Shown piece after piece: positions 33,628 through 43,170 of a stretch of DNA of 64,000 nucleotides. The notes under the pieces are model-generated. The model was not told the origin of the DNA and ran no database searches. It saw nothing but the letters and a program-made list of their open reading frames with translations. The DNA is taken from assembly GCF_044377145.1 (NCBI RefSeq), contig NZ_JBILJQ010000014.1, forward strand, positions 18,375-82,374, written 5' to 3'. Origin of the DNA: Aquimonas sp044377145. Its GTDB lineage: Bacteria; Pseudomonadota; Gammaproteobacteria; Xanthomonadales; Xanthomonadaceae. Within the stretch, counting starts at the first letter, position 1, and every line of letters begins with the position of its first letter. The position numbers were made by a program, and so were the translations under genes.

Positions 33628-34350
33628 TCAGTGCTGCCGCAGATCGGTCGCCGCTTCCTCGCGCGCTTTCGGATGCCGCACGTCGCGGCCTTCAACCATA
33701 TAGAACACATAGCCCGCGATGTTCTTGGCGTGGTCGCCGATGCGCTCCAGCGACTTCAATGCGTACAGCGCCTGCACGCCTGGCGCCACCGCGGAAGGGC
33801 TGGCCGCCATCAGGGTGGTGAGCTGGTCGATGCTGGACTTGTAGACCGCATCCAGGCGCTCATCCTCGCTGCGGGTCCGATCCGCCTGCTGCAGATCCAG
33901 CCGCACCAGCGCATTCAGCGCCCCGCGCAGCATCGCTGCGGAGATTTTCGACATGCCGGTGATTTCGGTGATCATCGGCACCTCGACACTGTCTTCCGCC
34001 GACTCCATCAGTGCGATCGCAATCCGCGCCAGCTTCTTGGATTCGTCGCCGATCCGCTCCAGGTCATTGACCGACTTCGACAGGGTGAGGATGGCACGCA
34101 GGTCGACGCCCTGCGGTGCGCGGTTGCCGATCAGCACCGCGATATCGGCATCGGCCTGCAACTCGTAACGGTCGATCTGGCGGTCCCCGGCCACCACCTG
34201 CTCGGCCAGCCGGGCATCTCGGTGCTGCAGCGCATGGATGCCGCAGCGCAATTGCTCCTCCACTGCGCCGCCCATGCGGATCACCAGATCTCGCAGAGCC
34301 GCCAGCTCAGCGCCGAGTGCCTTGTTTGCTTCGCCCGCGCGTTCAGCCAT
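33628..34350 (-). CDS. phoU: Phosphate signalling protein PhoU
   Basis: PhoU inhibits the PhoR sensor kinase when phosphate is plentiful and interacts with the Pst transporter. The 240-residue protein has two three-helix repeats, each with a metal-binding motif: ERIGDESKKLARIA (near residue 101) and ERIGDHAKNIAGYVFYM (near 205). ATG at 34350 is chosen by length; a start at 34383 is also open. The usual pstSCAB and phoBR genes are not in this window. Confidence 0.93.
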   Translation of the reverse strand: MAERAGEANKALGAELAALRDLVIRMGGAVEEQLRCGIHALQHRDARLAEQVVAGDRQIDRYELQADADIAVLIGNRAPQGVDLRAILTLSKSVNDLERIGDESKKLARIAIALMESAEDSVEVPMITEITGMSKISAAMLRGALNALVRLDLQQADRTRSEDERLDAVYKSSIDQLTTLMAASPSAVAPGVQALYALKSLERIGDHAKNIAGYVFYMVEGRDVRHPKAREEAATDLRQH

Positions 34351-34522
34351 TGCAGATCCACTCCAGCATGTTGCGGTCGACACGCGTCAACCGCCGCGCG
34401 TGCCCGAGTGTATCGCCGGCGAGCGATGCGGGTGGCTCGCACCGGGCGCCAGTGTATTTTTTCTGACCGCCACACCGCCACGAATCAGTGCGCATAAAGC
34501 GCGGCTGCGTCAGGCTAGCGGC

Positions 34523-35131
34523 ATGCACGACTCCAAAGCCCCCAGTACCAGCCAGATTCTGCGCGATCTGGCCGCCTTGCCCGACCCCATTCAACCTCGC
34601 GTCGAAGACTTGCTTGCCGCCTTCGGACGACGCGCGTTCGGCGCGCTGCTGCTGCTGGCGACCATGCCATCGTTCATCCCCCTGCCGTTCGGGGTGGGCG
34701 CGATCAGCGGGCCGCTGGTGTCGCTGGTCGGCCTGCAGATGTTGCTGTGCCTGCGCCAGCCCTGGCTGCCGCGACGCCTACGCGAGAAAGTGGTTCCAAA
34801 AGCGCGCTTGGTCGGCTTCAACACACGCTTGGGCGGGCTTCTGGCGCGGATCGAGCGACTGTGTCGGCCACGCCTGAACGGACTGTCCACACGGGTAACA
34901 TCGATCGCCTTCACCGGCGCGCAACTGGTTCTGCTGGGCCTGCTGCTGGCGCTGCCCATCCCGCTCACCAACTATCCGTTCGGCCTGCTGCTGGTGCTGT
35001 ACGCGCTGGCCCTGATCGAACGCGATGGCATCTTGCTGCTGATCGCCTGGGTGCTGGGGATCGGCACGATTACCGCATCGGCGCTGCTGTCTAGCGAGGT
35101 GATCGGACTGCTGCAGCGGCTGTGGGTCTGA
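34523..35131 (+). CDS. exoD: ExoD-family membrane protein
   Basis: The 202-residue protein matches the ExoD exopolysaccharide synthesis family: an opening SQILRDLAALPD, the motif ALLLLATMPSFIPLPFGVGA, and LLALPIPLTNYPFGLLLVLYALALIERDG are typical (shown in parts). About four membrane segments are present. In Rhizobium ExoD affects exopolysaccharide production, but the reaction is unknown. It stands alone and is divergent from phoU. Confidence 0.85.
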   Translation: MHDSKAPSTSQILRDLAALPDPIQPRVEDLLAAFGRRAFGALLLLATMPSFIPLPFGVGAISGPLVSLVGLQMLLCLRQPWLPRRLREKVVPKARLVGFNTRLGGLLARIERLCRPRLNGLSTRVTSIAFTGAQLVLLGLLLALPIPLTNYPFGLLLVLYALALIERDGILLLIAWVLGIGTITASALLSSEVIGLLQRLWV

Positions 35132-35314
35132 GCGACGCGCGACTGCGATCGCAGACACTAAACACGGACATCCGATCTCGCGGCGACGGGGCATCGAATC
35201 GTGCTGGCCGTTACGCTTTGCGCAACGCATGTTTCGCGCGAGATCAACTGCTCAGCGTTCGGAACGCCACCGCAGGGCAGGTTCCTCAGTTGGCAGGCGA
35301 CGCTGTCGCCACGC

Positions 35315-35563
35315 TCAGAAGCTCAAAGGACTGCGCCTGGGCTGCGCCCCCACGGCAGGCTCAAGCGTTTCGAGCACAGCCTGAAGGTGAGTCTTGGCCT
35401 TGTGAGCCGGACGCAGTGCAGCCAGCTTCGACTGCCACAGCTCAGCGCGCTGGGTCTGCAGATAGACCGCACGCATTTCGCGCAGATGCGCGCCAGACGT
35501 CTCGTACGCACGCGGCTTGAGCTCGGCGATCAGCCCTTCGACGCGTTTCCAATACAGCTCCAT
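35315..35563 (-). CDS. Small hypothetical protein, last of three
   Basis: The 82-residue helical and basic protein (MELYWKRVEGLIAELKPRAY) has no recognised domain. The ATG at 35563 overlaps the preceding gene by 34 bases. With its two neighbours it forms a cluster of small minus-strand genes between exoD and hisS; together they may be an accessory or phage-like remnant. Confidence 0.5.
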   Translation of the reverse strand: MELYWKRVEGLIAELKPRAYETSGAHLREMRAVYLQTQRAELWQSKLAALRPAHKAKTHLQAVLETLEPAVGAQPRRSPLSF

Positions 35564-35862
35564 GGCGATTCCGGATGGGACCCGCTGAGTGTCCGGGCCA
35601 GCGTCTCCTGAACGCTGTGGCGGTTCTGGATGTCGACGCCAGAGCGCTGATAATCGGACGGGCTCAAGCTGCTGTGCGGCAACGTGGCCATCACCACGTC
35701 CATGCATTCGCCCAGCTCGTAGGCGCTGTGGTCATCGTCATGGGAGCTTTCAAGCTGGCGGACGCCTTCGCGCAACAGCTCATCGCCCAACTCCAGCACG
35801 GCATCGCCGGCACCGCGCGCCAAAAGCGTCTGCAGCAGAATCTGCACTTCCGGGTAACCCAC
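35530..35862 (-). CDS. Small hypothetical protein, middle of three
   Basis: The 110-residue acidic protein starts with GTG (MGYPEVQILLQTLLARG) and is helical in the first half. The second half is Ser-rich with weaker protein character, and it overlaps the next gene by 34 bases, so the true end might differ through a sequence error. No family is recognised. Confidence 0.45.
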   Translation of the reverse strand: MGYPEVQILLQTLLARGAGDAVLELGDELLREGVRQLESSHDDDHSAYELGECMDVVMATLPHSSLSPSDYQRSGVDIQNRHSVQETLARTLSGSHPESPWSCIGNASKG

Positions 35863-35893
35863 CTGGGGCGCCCGCCCGCGCGGCCGTGAACTG

Positions 35894-36151
35894 TTAGGAG
35901 GGTGGAGCGGTGGCCCGCACGATGGTGCGCCTCGTTTCGGCCGTCAGCGGCTGTGTCCCCTCGATGCGGACCGCGGTGGCATAGGTCTCGCTGCCATCGA
36001 CCCAGGCCGCCAACGTACCGTCGGCCGTCAGGCTCAGCTCCCGCACCGCTCCGACACAGCCGTGACCGCGATCGGTGATGGTGGCGCCGGCCCAATCGCG
36101 CAGCTGATACATGCTCAAGCTGTGCAGATAGGCGATGACCTGAGTCGTCAT
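35894..36151 (-). CDS. Small hypothetical protein, first of three
   Basis: The 85-residue protein is predicted beta-rich (TADGTLAAWVDGSETYATAV) with a single Cys and no signal peptide. ATG at 36151 follows GAAGGGTGG. It is 31 bases before the next small gene and 87 bases after hisS on the same strand. The function is unknown. Confidence 0.5.
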   Translation of the reverse strand: MTTQVIAYLHSLSMYQLRDWAGATITDRGHGCVGAVRELSLTADGTLAAWVDGSETYATAVRIEGTQPLTAETRRTIVRATAPPS

Positions 36152-36238
36152 GATCCACCCTTCGGGTGACACCCAGGCAGTCCAGACGCGCGCGCCGATT
36201 CAAGCGGCATGCACTCGGCCCGCTCAGCGGTGAACGCT

Positions 36239-37636
36239 TCAGCCGCGCTGGCTACCGCGTCCGGCCATCGCCCGCGCCTGTTCGATCTCGACCCGCAGCG
36301 CGCGCACCAGATCATCACGCGGGACTTCGAACTGCTCCTGCTTGCGCATGTCCTTGACCGCGACCACGCCGCGGGTGGCTTCCTCTTCGCCCAGCAGCAG
36401 CACGAAGCGGATGCCCGCGCGATCGGCGTACTGGAACTGCTTGGCGATCTTTTTCGCCTCCAGCTGCACTTCCGCATTGATGCCAGCACGACGCAGTTCT
36501 GAGGCGAGCTTCAGATAGTCCGGCAGACGCGTCTCATCCATCTGCGCCACCAGCACCTCGACACTGCTTTCGGCGGCCTGAATCAGCCCCGCCTCGCGCA
36601 GCTGCCAGAACAGCCTGGATGCGCCGATCGAGATGCCCACGCCAGGCAGGTGCGACTTGGTGTACTGGCCGGCCAGGTTCTCGTAGCGACCGCCCGAACA
36701 GATCGAGCCGATCTGCGGGTAGTCATTCAGCGTGGTCTCGTAGACGGTGCCGGTGTAGTAGTCCAGCCCACGCGCGATCGACAGGTTGATCGCGTAGTTG
36801 GCTTCGGGCACACCGAAGGCGCGCACCATTTCCAGCACTTCGCGCAGTTCGCCGATGCCTTGGTTGAAGGTGTCGCTGCCCTGCCCCAGGCGCTCCAGCT
36901 GAGCCAAGGCATCGGCGTGGCCAGCCGAGCGGATCTGCACAAAGTCGAGGATCTGCTCGACGGCCTCGGCCGTCATTCCGAACGGTGTGGCGCTCAGGGT
37001 TTCGCGCACGTAGTCGGGGCCGCGTTTGTCGAGCTTGTCGACCTCGCGCAGGACCGCGCCCTGCGTTTCACCATCCGCTACGCCCAAGCCTTCGAAAAAG
37101 CCGCGCATCAGCTTGCGATTGTTGATCTGGATGGTGAACGCGCCGATCGCCAGATCACTGAACACCGAATGGATCACCGCCGGCAGTTCAGCATCGAAAC
37201 GGATCGACAGCGCGTCCTTGCCGATCACGTCGATATCGCACTGATAGAACTCGCGGAAGCGTCCGCGCTGGGCGCGCTCGCCGCGGTAGACGCGCTGGAT
37301 CTGGTAGCGCCGGAACGGAAAGCTGAGGTTGTGTTCGTGCTCGGCCACATAGCGCGCCAATGGCACGGTCAGGTCGAAGCGCAGCGCCTGTTCCGGCATC
37401 GCCCCGGCCTCGGCTTTTTCCAACGAGCCGGTGCTTTGCACGAAATACACCTGGCGCTCGGTCTCGCCGCCCGATTTGGTCAGCAGCACTTCGGACAGCT
37501 CCATCACCGGCGTTTCCACCGGCAGGAAGCCGTAGCGCTCGAAGTTGCCGCGAATGATGTCGAGCATGCGCTGGAAGGCGATCTGGTCGCGCGGCAGCAG
37601 TTCCAGGACGCCGGGTACGGTGCGTGGCTTGATCAA
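36239..37636 (-). CDS. hisS: Histidyl-tRNA synthetase
   Basis: The 465-residue class II synthetase charges tRNA-His. Motif 2 is visible in the segment around RRYQIQRVYRGERAQRGRF, and the histidine-binding motifs are RGLDYYTGTVYE and GGRYENLAG. An anticodon-binding domain fills the last 100 residues. The chosen start is TTG at 37636, preceded by GGAGAG, because the family begins MIKPRT; an ATG at 37690 would add 18 unrelated residues. It is divergent from tRNA-Pro. Confidence 0.95.
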   Translation of the reverse strand: MIKPRTVPGVLELLPRDQIAFQRMLDIIRGNFERYGFLPVETPVMELSEVLLTKSGGETERQVYFVQSTGSLEKAEAGAMPEQALRFDLTVPLARYVAEHEHNLSFPFRRYQIQRVYRGERAQRGRFREFYQCDIDVIGKDALSIRFDAELPAVIHSVFSDLAIGAFTIQINNRKLMRGFFEGLGVADGETQGAVLREVDKLDKRGPDYVRETLSATPFGMTAEAVEQILDFVQIRSAGHADALAQLERLGQGSDTFNQGIGELREVLEMVRAFGVPEANYAINLSIARGLDYYTGTVYETTLNDYPQIGSICSGGRYENLAGQYTKSHLPGVGISIGASRLFWQLREAGLIQAAESSVEVLVAQMDETRLPDYLKLASELRRAGINAEVQLEAKKIAKQFQYADRAGIRFVLLLGEEEATRGVVAVKDMRKQEQFEVPRDDLVRALRVEIEQARAMAGRGSQRG

Positions 37637-37726
37637 GACAGACTCTCCGTCTGGGTTGGGGCGGCGACAGGCGCCAACGTGAGGCTGCAAAGGCTACCAG
37701 TTTGTCCGTGAGGCCTCACGGCCGTC

Positions 37727-37755
37727 TTGCGCAGGCTGCGCAAGGCCCGTATGAT
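37727..37755 (+). promoter_or_regulatory. Promoter of tRNA-Pro
   Basis: The sequence TTGCGC (37727-37732), a 17-base spacer and TATGAT (37750-37755) make a good sigma-70 promoter, followed by a GC-rich discriminator (GCGCGG) as in stringently controlled stable RNA genes. The predicted start of transcription is about 20 bases before the tRNA. Confidence 0.75.
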
Positions 37756-37781
37756 GCGCGGCTCGCACGAGGCGACAAGAT

Positions 37782-37858
<77 letters not shown>

Positions 37859-37877
37859 CTCGTCACGTGCCGCAATC

Positions 37878-37903
37878 AACCCCGCCATCGAGCGGGGTTT
37901 TTT
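37878..37903 (+). terminator. Rho-independent terminator of tRNA-Pro
   Basis: Bases 37878-37885 pair with 37892-37899 (8 bp, 6-base loop) and the stem runs into a six-T tract. It is 20 bases after the tRNA 3' end. Confidence 0.92.
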
Positions 37904-38044
37904 GTGCGCCGGGTTTTTGCGCCACGAGTTGGGCGCCACGGTCGAGCATCGCTCGCTACTCGGCGCAGGCACGATGAATACCCCGCTTGCGCCCTAGCGC
38001 CGCCGGTCGCATCTTCAAGCACTGGACCCCGCAGGACTCACGCC

Positions 38045-38326
38045 ATGCCGATCTTCGAGTACCGCAGCACCGCCGAAGGTTGCGAGCACTGCCTCGACGG
38101 CTTCGATCACCTGCAGAAACTGTCCGATCCCGAGCTCGAAACCTGCCCCAAGTGCGGCGGCCCGATTCGCAAGCAGATCGGCGCACCCGCGCTAGCCATG
38201 GGTGGTGCACACCTGTTGCGCGAGAAAAACGTCAGCGCGAAAGGCTTCACCCAATACCGCAAGATCGGCAAGGGCGTGTACGAGAAGACGGCCGGCAAAG
38301 GGCCGGGAATCATTCGAGGCGACTGA
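38045..38326 (+). CDS. FmdB-family zinc ribbon protein
   Basis: The 93-residue protein has the FmdB zinc ribbon: MPIFEYRSTAEGCEHC then ETCPKCGG, giving four Cys ligands (two CxxC pairs about 25 residues apart). The C-terminal half is basic. The family was named after a formamidase-operon regulator and has been found with diverse genes; the function is unknown. The neighbourhood gives no clue. A hairpin follows. Confidence 0.85.
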   Translation: MPIFEYRSTAEGCEHCLDGFDHLQKLSDPELETCPKCGGPIRKQIGAPALAMGGAHLLREKNVSAKGFTQYRKIGKGVYEKTAGKGPGIIRGD

Positions 38327-38407
38327 AACCGCGGCTCTCGACGGGATCGGGAACTGGAGAATCGTTTAGCCCGCCCTGCACGGCCGATACGCCCGTGCCG
38401 GCAACAA

Positions 38408-38433
38408 CCAAGGGCGACCCAGGCCGCCCTTGG
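38408..38433. terminator. Hairpin between the FmdB gene and ppnN
   Basis: Bases 38408-38416 pair with 38425-38433 (9 bp, 8-base loop), followed by ATTTG. It lies between convergent genes. Confidence 0.5.
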
Positions 38434-38511
38434 ATTTGCCAGATCAAAGCGATGCAGCGCGGTCGCGAGAGGCCGCTTCAACGACTCCCGACTCCCGATT
38501 CCCGGCCCAAA

Positions 38512-39876
38512 TCAGCCGACGCGATAGCACGGCTTGTAGTCGCCGCTCATCTTCATCCGCCGCTGCTCGACAAAGGCGCGGAGCAGGGCGTCCAGCGCAC
38601 GCATGATTTCGGCTTCGCCGTCGATCACGTAGGGGCCGAACTGTTCGATCGCACGCATGCCTTCTTCTTTCACGTTGCCGGCGACGATGCCGGAGAACGC
38701 GCGCCGCAGGTCGGCCGCCAGCTGATGCGCCGGCTGATCGCGATGCAGCTTGAGGCCAGCCATGTTCTCGTGGGTTGGCGCGAACGGGTGCTGGAACTCG
38801 GGCTGGATGCGCAGCGCCCAGTTGAAGAAGAACGCATCCTTGGTATCGAGCCGGTGCTCGCGCACCTTCGACAGCCCGCGCTCCATGTAGCGCGCCACTT
38901 CGCGCGGATCGTCAACGATGATCTTGTAGCGCTCGGCGGCGGACTCGCCCAAGGTCAGGCGCAGGAACTGGTCGATCTGCTCGAAGTAGGCGGCCGATTC
39001 CTTCGGCCCGGTGAACACCACCGGGAACGGCAGGTGGGCGTTGTCCGGGTGCAGCAGGATGCCGAGCAGATAGAGGATTTCCTCCGCTGTGCCGACACCG
39101 CCCGGGAACACGATGATGCCGTGGCCGACGCGGACGAACGCCTCAAGCCGCTTCTCGATGTCCGGCATGATCACCAGATGATTGACGATCGGGTTCGGCG
39201 ACTCGGCGGCGATGATGCCAGGCTCGGTGATGCCGATGTAGCGGTTCTCGCGTCGACGTTGCTTGGCGTGGCCGACCGCGGCGCCCTTCATCGGGCCTTT
39301 CATCGCACCCGGGCCGCAACCGGTGCAGATGTCGATGTCGCGCAGGCCGAGCTCGTAGCCGACGTGTTTGGTGTATTCGTATTCGTGGCGGGCGATCGAG
39401 TGGCCGCCCCAGCACACCACGAGATTCGGCTCGACGTGCGGACGCAGCACACGCGCATTGCGCAGGATCTCGAACACCGCATTGGTGATGTCCTGGGTGT
39501 CTTCCAGGTTGAAGCGCCCTGAGCTTTGCACTTCGGTCGAGACATAGGCGATGTCGCGCACCACGGCGAACAGCAGCTCGGCGACACCGGCGATGATCTT
39601 GCCGTCGACGAAGGCCTGCGCGGGCGCGTGGCGCAGTTCCAAGCGGACGCCGCGGTCCTGCTGTTGCACTTCGATTTCAAACTCAGGGTAGCGCTCGAGC
39701 GCGGCGCGCGGGTCGTCGCTGGTGCTGCCGGAGGTGAGCACGGCCAGCGCGCAGCGGCGCAGCAGTTCGTGCAGACCACCCTTGGAGGCATCGCGCAGCC
39801 GGCTGACTTCGCTGCGCGACAGGACATCGAGGCCGCCGCGCGGCGAGATGCGGGCATTTACGGTAATCGGGGACAT
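38512..39876 (-). CDS. ppnN: Nucleotide 5'-monophosphate nucleosidase PpnN
   Basis: PpnN (YgdH) splits nucleoside monophosphates into base and ribose 5-phosphate and is controlled by (p)ppGpp. The 454-residue protein has the LOG-family motif PGGVGTAEEIL near residue 265 and CTGCGPGAMKGPMKGA earlier, with the N- and C-terminal extensions of the PpnN subgroup. ATG at 39876 follows AGGAA. It is divergent from rapA. Confidence 0.92.
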   Translation of the reverse strand: MSPITVNARISPRGGLDVLSRSEVSRLRDASKGGLHELLRRCALAVLTSGSTSDDPRAALERYPEFEIEVQQQDRGVRLELRHAPAQAFVDGKIIAGVAELLFAVVRDIAYVSTEVQSSGRFNLEDTQDITNAVFEILRNARVLRPHVEPNLVVCWGGHSIARHEYEYTKHVGYELGLRDIDICTGCGPGAMKGPMKGAAVGHAKQRRRENRYIGITEPGIIAAESPNPIVNHLVIMPDIEKRLEAFVRVGHGIIVFPGGVGTAEEILYLLGILLHPDNAHLPFPVVFTGPKESAAYFEQIDQFLRLTLGESAAERYKIIVDDPREVARYMERGLSKVREHRLDTKDAFFFNWALRIQPEFQHPFAPTHENMAGLKLHRDQPAHQLAADLRRAFSGIVAGNVKEEGMRAIEQFGPYVIDGEAEIMRALDALLRAFVEQRRMKMSGDYKPCYRVG

Positions 39877-40147
39877 TCGTGGTTCCTGTGGCGGTGGAAT
39901 ACACGCCAGCGGGCTCGCGAACCTGCAATTCGCGCGAGCAGAGGCGGTCGCGGCCCCAGCCGTGGGGCATCGCTGGTCACCTTGCGCGGCGGCCGGCGCG
40001 CGCGAGGGGGTCTGGCTGCGCGCCCGGACAGGCGGCGCAAAGCGGCCGGCGAGGATCGCACAGCCGAAGCCGGCGGTGAAGAGCGGACGGAGAGGCAGGC
40101 ATGTTCCGACGTATGAGGGCGGAGTCAGGCGGGGTAGAATTCCGCGG

Positions 40148-42997
40148 ATGAATTCTCCTTTCGTCCCCGGACAGCGTTGGCTGTCCACTGCCGAGCCCGA
40201 GCTCGGCCTGGGCACGGTGATGCGCCTGATTGGCCGCAGCGTGCAGATCGTCTTCACTGGAAGCGGCGTGGTGCGCCAATACGCGCTCGAAAGCGCACCG
40301 CTGGTGCGCGCCGAGTTCCGCGTCGGCGAGCGCCTGCGCACCGAAGGTGTCGAGTACACAGTGGAGGCAATCAACATCGTCGATGGCCTGTATGTCTACG
40401 CGGTCGGCGACCGCGAAATCAATGAAGGCCTGCTCGATGCCGAGCAGCCGGTCTCGCAGGCCGACGCGCGCCTGCTGTCGGGCCGGGTTGACCGAAGCCC
40501 CGCCTTTGAACTGCGCCGCGAGGCCCTGCGTCGTCGAGCCGAAGCGCGCCGCCACCCCGGCTGGGGGGTTTTGGGCGCGCGCATCGACCTGATCCCACAT
40601 CAGCTTAAAGTCGCAGAGTTGGCTGCCGAGCGTCGGCAACCGCGGCTGCTGCTGGCTGATGAAGTGGGCCTCGGCAAGACCATTGAAGCCGGCATGATCA
40701 CCGCTCAACAACTGGCGACCGGCCGCGCGCAGCGCGTGCTGGTGCTGGTGCCAGAGAGCCTGGTGCACCAGTGGTTCGTTGAACTGCTGCGGCGTTTCAA
40801 TCTGCGCTTTGCCCTGTACGACGAAGAGCGGTGCGAAGCGATCACCGAGGTCGACCCCAGTCGCAATCCGTTCGAAGACGAGCAGTGCGTGATCGCCGCG
40901 GTCGGCTGGCTGGCGAACGATCGCAAACGCTGCAAGCAGCTGCTGGAGGCCGGCTGGGACCTGCTGGTGGTGGACGAAGCCCATCATCTGGCCTGGGCAC
41001 CCGAGCAGCCGAGTCCGGAGTACGCCCTGGTCGAGCAACTATCGACACGTGTGCCAGGGCTGATCCTGCTGACCGCCACGCCCGAACAGCTCGGCCGCAG
41101 CGGCCATTTCGCGCGCCTGCGTCTGCTCGACGCCGCGCGCTATTCCGATCTCGATGCCTTCATCGCCGAATCCGACCGCCATCTGGCGCTGTCGCGGGTC
41201 ACCGAGGCCCTGCTGGAATCGCGTGCGCCGGATGCCGAAGGCACCGCCCTGTTGCAGGCGCTGTTTGCCGACGAGCCGGCGACACTGGCCGCCGCCCTGC
41301 CGAAGATCGAGGCCGGCGACGAGGCCGCCGCGTGGAAGCTGGTTGAAGCACTGATCGACCGCCACGGCACCGGCCGGGTGATGATCCGCAACCGCCGCGC
41401 TGCCGTCGGCGGTTTCCCGGAACGCATCCCCCACGTCGAACGCTTGCACGACCCGAGCGATGACCCCGCCCTGCCCGGCCGACTGCGTGCCGAAGCACTG
41501 GCCGACATCGGCGCGCCCGGCCACCACGAACCCGAACACGACTACACCCGCGACCCGCGCTTCGAATGGCTGCTGCAGCGGCTGGAGGCATTGGCTCCGG
41601 CCAAGGTGCTGCTGCTGTGCCGTTCACGGGCCAAGGTGCAGGCGCTGGACGAAGCCCTGCGAGTGCGTTCCGGCCTGCCGGTGGCGCGCTTCCACGAAGA
41701 CATGAACCTGCTGCAGCGCGACCGCGCCGCCGCCTACTTCGCCGATCCCGAGGGCGCGCGCCTGCTGATCGCATCCGAAGTCGGCGCCGAAGGCCGCAAC
41801 TTCCAGTTCGCCCAGCACCTGGTGCTGTGGGATCTGCCGATCGATCCCGACATGCTTGAGCAGCGCATCGGCCGGCTAGACCGCATCGGCCAGAAGGGCG
41901 CCGTGCAGATCCATGCGGTGGCGATCAACGGCAGCCCGCAGGACCTGCTGCTGCGCTGGTACGACGAGGGCTTGGACGCCTTCCGCAGCGTGTGTGCCGA
42001 TGGCCGCGAGCTGCTGCGCCGGTTCGGCCCGCGCCTGCTGGCGCTTACCGAGAACCCGAGCGACATCGACGTCGATGCGCTGATGGATGACACCCGCACG
42101 CAGCACGCCGAGCTGTCCGATCGCGTGCATCGGGGCCGAGATCGCCTGCTCGAGCTGTCCAGCCAGCGCGCCGCGGGCAACGGTCGCCTGCAGCAGGCGC
42201 TGGGCCTGGACGACATCGCCGCCACCATTGAGGACTACCCGCTGCGGCTGCTGGAACACTTCGGCATCCACAACGAGCCGCAGGGCAACGAGATCGTGCT
42301 GCTCGACCCCGAATACGTCACCCTCGATGCCTTCGACGAGCTCAAGGGCGGCCCGCGTCAGGCGACCTTTTCCCGAGCACGCGCGCTGGCCCGCGACGAC
42401 CTGCTCTACCTGCGCGCCGATCACCCACTGCTGCTGAACGCCGAAGAGCTGCTGCTGTCATCGGAAACCGGCAATGCAGTGGCCTTGGTTGATGACAGCC
42501 TGCCGCAGCGCAGCCTGCTGCTGGAAGCGCTGTACGTGCTCGAGTGCGTTGCCGACCCGAGTCTGCATGTCGACCGCTTCCTGCCGCCGCTGCCGCTGAC
42601 CGTCGTGGTCGACACCCGCCTGCAGCTGAAGCCCGACTACATCCCCGGCGCCCGCGCCCTGCGTGCTTCCGGCGATCGACCGGTCGACCTGAGCCGCCAG
42701 CGCAAGCTGCTGACCACCCTGATCCCCAGCATGCTCGGCGCCACCGAGAAGGACGCCAAGGCCCAGGCTGCGGCCCGCATCGAAACCGCACTCGGCCAGG
42801 CCGAAGACTTGCTGGGCGGCGAGATCGAGCGGTTGAAGCGGCTGGCGCGGATCAACCCCGCGGTGCGTCCGGAAGAGGTCGAAGCGCTGGAGCGCGAGCA
42901 TGTCGCCCTGCTTGCGGTGATGCCGCAGGCGCGGCCGCGACTCGACGCGCTGCGGCTGATCCTGAGCCCGGATGTGGTCACGATGCGGGCGAGCTAG
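40148..42997 (+). CDS. rapA: RNA polymerase-associated SWI2/SNF2 ATPase RapA
   Basis: RapA binds RNA polymerase and recycles it after transcription. The 949-residue protein has the N-terminal RapA domain (QRWLSTAEPELGLGTV), Walker A DEVGLGKTIEAG with Lys177, the DEAHH box at 276-280, the helicase C domain (EVGAEGRNFQFA and QRIGRLDRIGQ) and the RapA C-terminal region. The length is normal (E. coli 968). ATG at 40148 matches the family start. The gene is on its own. Confidence 0.96.
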   Translation: MNSPFVPGQRWLSTAEPELGLGTVMRLIGRSVQIVFTGSGVVRQYALESAPLVRAEFRVGERLRTEGVEYTVEAINIVDGLYVYAVGDREINEGLLDAEQPVSQADARLLSGRVDRSPAFELRREALRRRAEARRHPGWGVLGARIDLIPHQLKVAELAAERRQPRLLLADEVGLGKTIEAGMITAQQLATGRAQRVLVLVPESLVHQWFVELLRRFNLRFALYDEERCEAITEVDPSRNPFEDEQCVIAAVGWLANDRKRCKQLLEAGWDLLVVDEAHHLAWAPEQPSPEYALVEQLSTRVPGLILLTATPEQLGRSGHFARLRLLDAARYSDLDAFIAESDRHLALSRVTEALLESRAPDAEGTALLQALFADEPATLAAALPKIEAGDEAAAWKLVEALIDRHGTGRVMIRNRRAAVGGFPERIPHVERLHDPSDDPALPGRLRAEALADIGAPGHHEPEHDYTRDPRFEWLLQRLEALAPAKVLLLCRSRAKVQALDEALRVRSGLPVARFHEDMNLLQRDRAAAYFADPEGARLLIASEVGAEGRNFQFAQHLVLWDLPIDPDMLEQRIGRLDRIGQKGAVQIHAVAINGSPQDLLLRWYDEGLDAFRSVCADGRELLRRFGPRLLALTENPSDIDVDALMDDTRTQHAELSDRVHRGRDRLLELSSQRAAGNGRLQQALGLDDIAATIEDYPLRLLEHFGIHNEPQGNEIVLLDPEYVTLDAFDELKGGPRQATFSRARALARDDLLYLRADHPLLLNAEELLLSSETGNAVALVDDSLPQRSLLLEALYVLECVADPSLHVDRFLPPLPLTVVVDTRLQLKPDYIPGARALRASGDRPVDLSRQRKLLTTLIPSMLGATEKDAKAQAAARIETALGQAEDLLGGEIERLKRLARINPAVRPEEVEALEREHVALLAVMPQARPRLDALRLILSPDVVTMRAS

Positions 42998-43170
42998 CCG
43001 CTGCGGGTGGCATCGATACGGGCGGGCTCAGCCGCCCGCGTGTGGTCTGCGATTGGTGTTTCTGCTGAAGTTGCAGGCCGTGTCACAAAGTGTGTCTCAC
43101 AGGGGGCTTGCGCCACGGAATAACAAATTGTGACAATCCGCGTCACACGAGCGTTACTGGGGAATGCGTC
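42998..43170. other. Intergenic region before the response regulator gene
   Basis: TGTCACAA near 43080 is the inverse of TTGTGACA near 43130, and GTCACACG follows. The elements resemble half-sites of a CRP-type operator, but the 9-base spacing of TGTGA and TCACA does not fit the usual 6. No gene is present. Confidence 0.3.

Noticed and set aside
43080..43160. CRP-like operator before the response regulator gene
   Set aside because: TGTGA and TCACA half-sites are 9 bases apart, not 6, so the match to the CRP consensus is poor.
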